DNA from: Eubacterium sp. | GTDB lineage: Bacteria; Bacillota; Clostridia; Lachnospirales; Lachnospiraceae | NCBI GenBank assembly: GCA_016280325.1 | Contig: JAEEGM010000090.1 | Coordinates: forward strand, 1-32,832 | Reading direction: 5' to 3' | DNA: 32,832 nt | Part shown: one piece after another, positions 27,391 through 32,832 of the stretch | Position numbering within the stretch: the stretch's first letter is position 1 | Layout: the number at the start of each line of letters is the position of its first letter | The notes under the pieces: model-generated | What the model was told of the DNA's origin: nothing | Database searches by the model: none | Seen by the model: only the letters and a program-made list of their open reading frames with translations | Program-made: the position numbers and the translations under genes

Positions 27391-27415
27391 CTTTCTAATT
27401 CCTATTTGCTATGAT
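27387..27415 (+). promoter_or_regulatory. sigma-A type promoter for the Rpn/PD-(D/E)XK-like gene
   Basis: TTGACT (27387-27392), 17-nt spacer, TATGAT (27410-27415). Confidence 0.7.
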
Positions 27416-27651
27416 TTTTTCACTTAGAAGCTCAAAACGTTCTGTCCGATCTGAAGGACGATATAGTTTTCTGCTTGTTCTCGCACACCGGCCACGTTCT
27501 CTGACCGGCGAGCGCTAAGTCTGGATTTTTTTCTGAAAAACATGAGAAGTATGGGTTCGCGCCATGGAAGCGAGCCTCTCTTAAAGTCGACTTTTTCCAA
27601 GAAACGGTTGTAATCAAGAATTATTTATGGTACTATCAAAGGAGGTAGATT

Positions 27652-28509
27652 ATGAGTGGAATCAATAGAGAGTATAAGGACAGATTATTCTCCTTTTTAT
27701 TTGGAAGAGAGGAGAACAAGGAATGGACGCTTCAACTCTATAATGCAGTGAACGGCTCGAAGTATCAGGACGTGTCGGCGATCGAGATCAACACGATGGA
27801 AGAAACGCTGTATATGGGGATGAAGAATGATGTGTCGTTCATTTTGTATCCCGAAGTAAATATCTATGCGCACCAGAGCACTTACAATCCCAATATGCCG
27901 CTTCGGGAATTGTCCTATCTTTCGTTGCTCTACAATAAGTATGCGAGAATGAATAACCCGAGCATCTACAGTTCAAGGCAGATCGAACTGCCGGTTCCTA
28001 AATTGGTTGTGTTTTACAATGGGACGAGTGAAACGGAGGATGAGACGATTCTGGAGCTGAAGGATGCCTTTCCGGAGGGGATTGATCCTTCTGAGTCGGA
28101 TGTTCAGGTGCGTGTACGTATGCTGAATATCAATTATGGACGAAACAAGGAACTATTGAAGTCATGCAAACCATTGATGGAGTATGCTTGGTTCATCAGT
28201 CGCATTCGTCAACATCGAGGTGACGATGAAGAAATCAAGCTCGCTGTCGACAGATCGATCGATGAGATGCCTGAAAACTATTTGATTAAAAAGGTTCTGA
28301 TTGCGAACCGGGCGGAGGTTGAAATGATGCTGATTACCGAATACAACGAACAGGAAACGATGGAACAGTTCAAGGAAGAGGGCCGGGAAGAAGGCCGGGA
28401 AGATATGCTGAATGCAGTACAGGGGTTACGCTCCGGCAAATCGGAAGAGGATCTTCGTTTGGCCGGAATGGATGAAGCGACTATTCGGATGGCTAAAATG
28501 TGTTTGTAG
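27652..28509 (+). CDS. Rpn family / PD-(D/E)XK nuclease, transposase-like protein
   Basis: INREYKDRLFSFLFGREENKEWTLQLYNAVNGSKY...MGMKNDVSFIL...YAHQSTYNPNMPLRELSYLSLLYNKY; C-terminal EEGREEGRED; SD AAAGGAGG. Confidence 0.88.
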   Translation: MSGINREYKDRLFSFLFGREENKEWTLQLYNAVNGSKYQDVSAIEINTMEETLYMGMKNDVSFILYPEVNIYAHQSTYNPNMPLRELSYLSLLYNKYARMNNPSIYSSRQIELPVPKLVVFYNGTSETEDETILELKDAFPEGIDPSESDVQVRVRMLNINYGRNKELLKSCKPLMEYAWFISRIRQHRGDDEEIKLAVDRSIDEMPENYLIKKVLIANRAEVEMMLITEYNEQETMEQFKEEGREEGREDMLNAVQGLRSGKSEEDLRLAGMDEATIRMAKMCL

Positions 28510-28529
28510 AATTGCTGAAAGAAGTAATG

Positions 28530-28570
28530 ACAGGCGAAGGACTATGGGCCTTTCGCCTGTTTTGATTTTT
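28530..28570 (+). terminator. Rho-independent terminator of the Rpn-like gene
   Basis: ACAGGCGAAGG...CCTTTCGCCTGT stem (one bulge) followed by TTTGATTTTT. Confidence 0.8.
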
Positions 28571-28592
28571 CTAAAAATCTTTTTCAGAACCT

Positions 28593-28624
28593 GTCAAGTT
28601 TTTGCCAAACCTTGACGATATAAT
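28593..28624 (+). promoter_or_regulatory. Promoter region with a perfect-armed dyad next to the -10
   Basis: GTCAAG(TTT)TTGCC(AAA)CCTTGAC dyad 28593-28616 followed by TATAAT 28619-28624. Confidence 0.5.
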
Positions 28625-28630
28625 GCTTGC

Positions 28631-28758
28631 GTAGGATGAAAATGAACGTCCTACCACATATCATCGAGGACCTATTGTAGCGTCCTTTTCAGGATAATAG
28701 GTGACCGCGCGGCGAGTCTTTCGCCAATCCTAATACGTCTAATCTATCACCTGTTTTT
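28631..28758 (+). ncRNA. Candidate structured small RNA with terminator-like 3' end
   Basis: GTAGGATG/CGTCCTAC hairpin (28631-28654), ACCTATT/AATAGGT (28670-28702), GGCGA/TCGCC inside AGGTGA/TCACCT, followed by GTTTTT; no supported CDS. Confidence 0.45.
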
Positions 28759-28799
28759 CCAAATTTATCACAATTGAATATCCGGATGAAACGACTATC

Positions 28800-28960
28800 G
28801 GTATGTTGGTCCTGTTTTTGTGCTCGCTGTATAAGTTTGTTCATTTTGCGCGCTTATCTTTGCGCCCCTAAAAAAGAGCCTGGACCGACATACCCGTGGA
28901 GCCGGTGTGCCACGATAAAAACCCCGGCAGCTAACCTAGCGAGCTGATACGTAAAGGGCC
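28800..28960 (+). ncRNA. Candidate second structured RNA element, 13-bp long-range stem
   Basis: GGTATGTTGGTCC (28800-28812) pairs with GGACCGACATACC (28882-28894, one G-U), then CGTGG/CCACG (28895-28914) and CAGCT/AGCTG (28928-28946). Confidence 0.45.
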
Positions 28961-29082
28961 GTTCGTGGTCGGGATGGACAATCGTTGTCGTAAACGCTGA
29001 TACTGTCAGCATCAATCACTATCTCACAAAAGCGAGGTGTACGGATATGGCACTCACTTGGTGGGATGGGAAGGAGGCATAT

Positions 29083-29700
29083 ATGGTTAATCCCAAAAAA
29101 CTTGTAAAAACGGCATTCAGAGAAACGACAATAGCAGAGCAACTTCTGAAGATGTACGATTTGATCATCTCAGGAGTAAAGGGTATCGATGACGGATATT
29201 ACGGAGACAGGTTTTTTCGGTTCTCTATCTATATGGTACAGTTGTTGGATTCCATTATAAAAAGAGACGCGGGTCCCAAACATGCTTATGATTTTACCCA
29301 AATGAAGGTAAGAGAACTTTGGGACACCTGTGTGGATATTCAGGATGAAGCCCCGGAGTCCGATCAGCCCGAATTGCTTCTTGTGGACACTTTCCTTCAC
29401 GAGCATATCGTGAAGGAATTCGCGTCGGAGAATTATTGTAACCAAGATCTTTGTTATAGTGAAAATCTTCGTGAAAATTTGCTGGGTCCGAAAGAATCCT
29501 ATACCGTCCACGAGATGGCAGTCGCGGCCAAAGAAAGCATGGATTCCGGATGGTTCCCGTGCTTCTCGCCTCAACGATACATTGACGGTCAGTGTGAGCT
29601 TTTTATGTTTATTTTTGAAACCCTGTTTATGCATATGATGGGCGCGGCGTACGTGTATCGAAAAAAACGAGAACTGATTGACAACCATGAGATTCCATGA
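29083..29700 (+). CDS. Hypothetical protein, no family recognised
   Basis: Second ATG (29083) has perfect SD GGAAGGAGG; ORF-track start 29047 is probably upstream of the true start. Confidence 0.7.
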   Translation: MVNPKKLVKTAFRETTIAEQLLKMYDLIISGVKGIDDGYYGDRFFRFSIYMVQLLDSIIKRDAGPKHAYDFTQMKVRELWDTCVDIQDEAPESDQPELLLVDTFLHEHIVKEFASENYCNQDLCYSENLRENLLGPKESYTVHEMAVAAKESMDSGWFPCFSPQRYIDGQCELFMFIFETLFMHMMGAAYVYRKKRELIDNHEIP

Positions 29701-29745
29701 GAAAATGAACTAGATTGATAATGAGCTTACGGAGGTGACCGGATA

Positions 29746-30504
29746 ATGATAAAAGAATATCTTGACATTTATGATGGGACGATACGGTTGGACGCGGTCC
29801 TGACGAAACCTGAGGCAGCCAAAGAAAAGATGCCTTTGTGTATCATTATCCACGGCTTTACCGGTCAGAAGGACGAGGATCATCTGATGGCGGTTGAGCG
29901 GGAGGTCCTCTCGATCGGTATGGCGTCCCTGCGTGTCGATATGTACGGGCACGGGAAAAGCGATGGAGAATTCCGTGATCATACCTTGTCCAAGTGGTTC
30001 CTAAACCTGCTTGCTATTGTAGATTACGCGGAGAAACTTGACTTTGTCGATGGCATTTTTCTGTGCGGTCACTCGCAGGGCGGCCTGACCGTCATGATGG
30101 GAGCCGCGATGTTGCGTGACCGAATCCGCGGTCTGATCCCGATGTCGCCGGCCTGGTTTATACCGGATCAGGCACGTGGTGGCAGCGTCCTGGGTTTGCC
30201 GTTCGATGAGAATCACATCCCGGAGGAAATCTACCTGCCCGACAGCGGCCTAACTTTGGGTGGACGCTATCTGAGAGAGGCACAACTTATCTTTGTGAAG
30301 GAAGCGGTGTCGCGTTACGAGGGCCCGGTTCTCATCGTCCATGGTGAAGAGGACAAATCCGTCCCGTATCACTATTCCGAGGAAATCCTGTCCTGTTATC
30401 AGGATGTAGAGCTCGTCCCGATCCCGGGAGATACCCATTGCTTTGATCATCACGCCGATCAGGCGGCAAGAGCTGTGCGGGAGTGGCTGGAGAAGGAAAA
30501 ATGA
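29746..30504 (+). CDS. Alpha/beta hydrolase
   Basis: IIIHGFTGQKDE, nucleophile elbow GHSQGG, VLIVHGEEDKSVPYHYS, GDTHCFDHH. Confidence 0.92.
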   Translation: MIKEYLDIYDGTIRLDAVLTKPEAAKEKMPLCIIIHGFTGQKDEDHLMAVEREVLSIGMASLRVDMYGHGKSDGEFRDHTLSKWFLNLLAIVDYAEKLDFVDGIFLCGHSQGGLTVMMGAAMLRDRIRGLIPMSPAWFIPDQARGGSVLGLPFDENHIPEEIYLPDSGLTLGGRYLREAQLIFVKEAVSRYEGPVLIVHGEEDKSVPYHYSEEILSCYQDVELVPIPGDTHCFDHHADQAARAVREWLEKEK

Positions 30505-30510
30505 CCTCAC

Positions 30511-30539
30511 TTGCGAAAACGACGGGTTTATGCTATACT
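30511..30539 (+). promoter_or_regulatory. sigma-A type promoter
   Basis: TTGCGA (30511-30516), 17-nt spacer, TATACT (30534-30539). Confidence 0.6.
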
Positions 30540-30644
30540 TACCCTATTCTGTAAAATCCGATGCAAAGAAGATGTCAAAAGACTCAATAGTACAATAATT
30601 AAGTTAGGTTTATCTGAATATGATTTGAAAGGAACGGAAACATT

Positions 30645-32450
30645 ATGCGCGGGAAGAAAGTATTGATAGTCTTGCTTGTATTGTCGGTGGCGATGCTCGG
30701 CGGGGTATTTTTCCTGAAGACACAGCTTGACAAGCGCGATGCCAAAGAGCAGACCGTGGTAGACGGACAGGGTTTACCTGACGGTGCCGACGGCGGTGAG
30801 GTGTCCGGCGATGCGAAGGACGGTGACGGGAAGGATGGCTCAAAGGACGGCACCGGAGAGCAGGCGGACGGACAGGACGGCGCGGAAGAAGTCGATCCGA
30901 CGTACGCGATTACTTCCTTTGATCCGACACATACGAAGGAGACGAAGCCGTCACGCATGATGGAGTATACCAATATCATGGTAAACGGTAAGGTTCTTTC
31001 CTCCGCTCAAAAATACAAGGCCAAGGAACGCATTGAATTCGAAACCGGCGATAAGTATACGCAGATGGAAGGCGTGCTGACCTTCCGCGGGAACAACTTC
31101 CGTGATATGCCGGCTTACGGCAAGGCCAAGATGAAAAAATATAAGATGAAAAAACTCTGGACGGTCGGAACGAGGTCGGTGACGATCGCGGGACAGTATT
31201 GGAGCGGAAACGGCTGGACCGGTCAGCCTCTCCTGATCCACTGGCCGAGAGAGACGAAGAAGCATATGAATATGGAGGAATGGGCGAAGGAGGACGACGA
31301 TCTCGTAGAGGCAATCCACGCCAGCCTCGATGGTTATATCTACTTTACGGATATCTACAGTGGCAAGGCGACGCGCCCGGCGATGAACACAGGTTTCGTG
31401 TTCAAGGGTGCCGGCGCTCTCGACCCCAGAGGATATCCGATTCTTTACGTGGGCTCGGGTTACAATTCCTCAGCCGGAACCTCACGCGCGTTCATCATCG
31501 ATCTGATCCACTGCAAGGTAATGTACGAATACGGCTGTCAGGATCCGTTCTCCCTGCGAGGAAACTTAAGTTTCTTCGACTCCTCCTCACTGGTGGACGC
31601 CGAGACGGATACACTGATCCAGCCCGGCGAGAACGGAATACTCTATCTCATGAAACTGAATACCAAGTACGACGAGAAAAAAGGAAAGGTTTCCGTGAAG
31701 CCGAAGCATATCGTCAAGTGGCGCTACAAGGGCAAGAGAAACGGCTCCGGCAGCTACTGGTACGGTATGGAGGACAGCGCGGCGATCTACAAGGGGTATC
31801 TCTATATCGCTGATAACGGCGGTCACCTGATGTGTCTGAATCTGAACAAGCTGAAGCTGAAGTGGGTGCAGGATATCCTGGACGATTCCAACTCGACGCC
31901 GGTCCTGTCGGTCGAGGATGGAAAACTGTATCTCTACATCTCCACCTCTTTCCATAAGGGATGGCGAAGTTCGTCGTCGGCGGATATTCCGATCTGGAAG
32001 ATCGACGCGGAAAACGGTGAAATAATATGGAAGACATCCTACAACTGTCAGTCGGTGGAGGGCAACTCCGGTGGTGTGCAGTCGACGATCGCCGTGGGGC
32101 ATTATTCTCTGGATGACTACATCTACGTGACGGTCAGCAAGTGCGACGGCCTGCATCGCGGACGTATGGTTGCTCTCAAGAAGAAAAACGGAAAGAAGGC
32201 CTGGGAGCAAAAAGGTGCCTACACCTGGTCCTCACCGGTCTGTGTATACAACTCGAAGGAAGGCGGCAAGGATGTCGTCATCTACGCGAAGAGCGATTCG
32301 CACCTGATGATGCTGGACGGAATTACCGGAGAGACGCTCTATGACTACAGCATGGGTAGCGGAAACGTAGAGGCATCCCCGGCCGTATACAACAATATCC
32401 TCGTTATCGGGACCAGAGGATGCCGAATTTTCGGCTTCAAACTGAAGTAA
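30645..32450 (+). CDS. Membrane-anchored/secreted PQQ-like beta-propeller repeat protein
   Basis: N-terminal TM/signal, Gly/Asp-rich linker, repeated propeller blades (KLKWVQDIL, IIWKTSYNCQ, KKAWEQKGAYTWSSPVCV, LMMLDGITGETLYDYSMGSGNVEASPAV). Confidence 0.85.
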   Translation: MRGKKVLIVLLVLSVAMLGGVFFLKTQLDKRDAKEQTVVDGQGLPDGADGGEVSGDAKDGDGKDGSKDGTGEQADGQDGAEEVDPTYAITSFDPTHTKETKPSRMMEYTNIMVNGKVLSSAQKYKAKERIEFETGDKYTQMEGVLTFRGNNFRDMPAYGKAKMKKYKMKKLWTVGTRSVTIAGQYWSGNGWTGQPLLIHWPRETKKHMNMEEWAKEDDDLVEAIHASLDGYIYFTDIYSGKATRPAMNTGFVFKGAGALDPRGYPILYVGSGYNSSAGTSRAFIIDLIHCKVMYEYGCQDPFSLRGNLSFFDSSSLVDAETDTLIQPGENGILYLMKLNTKYDEKKGKVSVKPKHIVKWRYKGKRNGSGSYWYGMEDSAAIYKGYLYIADNGGHLMCLNLNKLKLKWVQDILDDSNSTPVLSVEDGKLYLYISTSFHKGWRSSSSADIPIWKIDAENGEIIWKTSYNCQSVEGNSGGVQSTIAVGHYSLDDYIYVTVSKCDGLHRGRMVALKKKNGKKAWEQKGAYTWSSPVCVYNSKEGGKDVVIYAKSDSHLMMLDGITGETLYDYSMGSGNVEASPAVYNNILVIGTRGCRIFGFKLK

Positions 32451-32473
32451 ATCAAAGTGACACAAGTTTGCCC

Positions 32474-32502
32474 TTGATATTTTGGAGAAACCGTCGTATA
32501 AT
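32474..32502 (+). promoter_or_regulatory. sigma-A type promoter
   Basis: TTGATA (32474-32479), 17-nt spacer, TATAAT (32497-32502). Confidence 0.75.
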
Positions 32503-32637
32503 AAAAATGAGTTAGTGGCGGCAGGCACGTGTTTTTATGATGCGCGTTATCATGGATTCGTCAGGAATCCGTTGAAACTGCCGGGAATCCATAGGGTGGA
32601 TCCATAGAGAAAGAACTTTTGAATGGGGGAATTCGAT

Positions 32638-32832
32638 ATGAAGGGAAGATGGTTACGAGGCATGGCTGTGGCAGCGTTCGCCCTTGCCGGTATGGTCGTG
32701 TTCGGTGCTGACGCGCCGGATGCCGAGGCGCAGATCACCATTGAGTCGACGGCGGCCGGCGGAACGAAGACAGAGAAGTCCGATCACTGCATCATCGACT
32801 ATTCCAACACGGGCAAGGGATATGTCAATGTC
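32638..32832 (+). CDS. Secreted hypothetical protein, 3' truncated by window edge
   Basis: MKGRWLRGMAVAAFALAGMVVFGADAPDAEAQITIEST signal peptide; SD GGGGGA; open to end of window. Confidence 0.75.
   Translation, partial: MKGRWLRGMAVAAFALAGMVVFGADAPDAEAQITIESTAAGGTKTEKSDHCIIDYSNTGKGYVNV

Noticed and set aside
27608-27636. Possible promoter TTGTAA-17-TACTAT immediately before the Rpn-like gene
   Set aside because: The start site would fall on or after the SD AAAGGAGG; the upstream TTGACT/TATGAT promoter is more plausible
29676-29725. GATTGACAA / GATTGATAA similarity near the end of the 29083 CDS
   Set aside because: Offset of 37 bp breaks frame and the match is short; likely chance
1-32832. 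CRISPR array
   Set aside because: No regularly spaced repeats with unique spacers; repeats found are short tandems of 2-3 copies

Overview
Chromosomal-looking window from a Firmicutes/Clostridia-type genome (Lachnospiraceae-like by gene content; inference). Left to right: a pair of NHLM/NHLP-type peptide-export ABC transporters (first truncated by the window edge); tRNA-Gly(TCC) with a terminator and partial tRNA 3'-end copies; a C39-like peptidase with a VanS/VanR-like two-component system; a TPR-like protein; a VanW-family protein; an AIR-synthase/HypE-like, Lrp/AsnC and class I/II aminotransferase operon; CheX; TrmL; a second two-component system; MutS2; two zinc-ribbon proteins, one secreted and one membrane-bound. 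An accessory block follows (about 20.1-26.6 kb): DUF4869-like protein, P-loop ATPase, UPF1-like helicase with a C-terminal PD-(D/E)XK-like domain, a frameshifted small helical ORF, and an AbiH-like protein with an NGFD motif. After it come an Sfp-type phosphopantetheinyl transferase, an Rpn/PD-(D/E)XK transposase-like gene with a long leader, a gene-free region with strong RNA-structure signals (28.6-29.0 kb), an unknown protein, an alpha/beta hydrolase, a PQQ-like beta-propeller protein and a truncated secreted protein. The most interesting observations are the candidate multi-gene antiphage cassette, a DUF4869/ATPase pair separated by one in-frame TGA inside a duplication, a one-base frameshift in an A-run, repeated tandem duplications spanning stop codons, and the structured intergenic RNA candidates. 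All family calls are by motif reading only; no searches were run.
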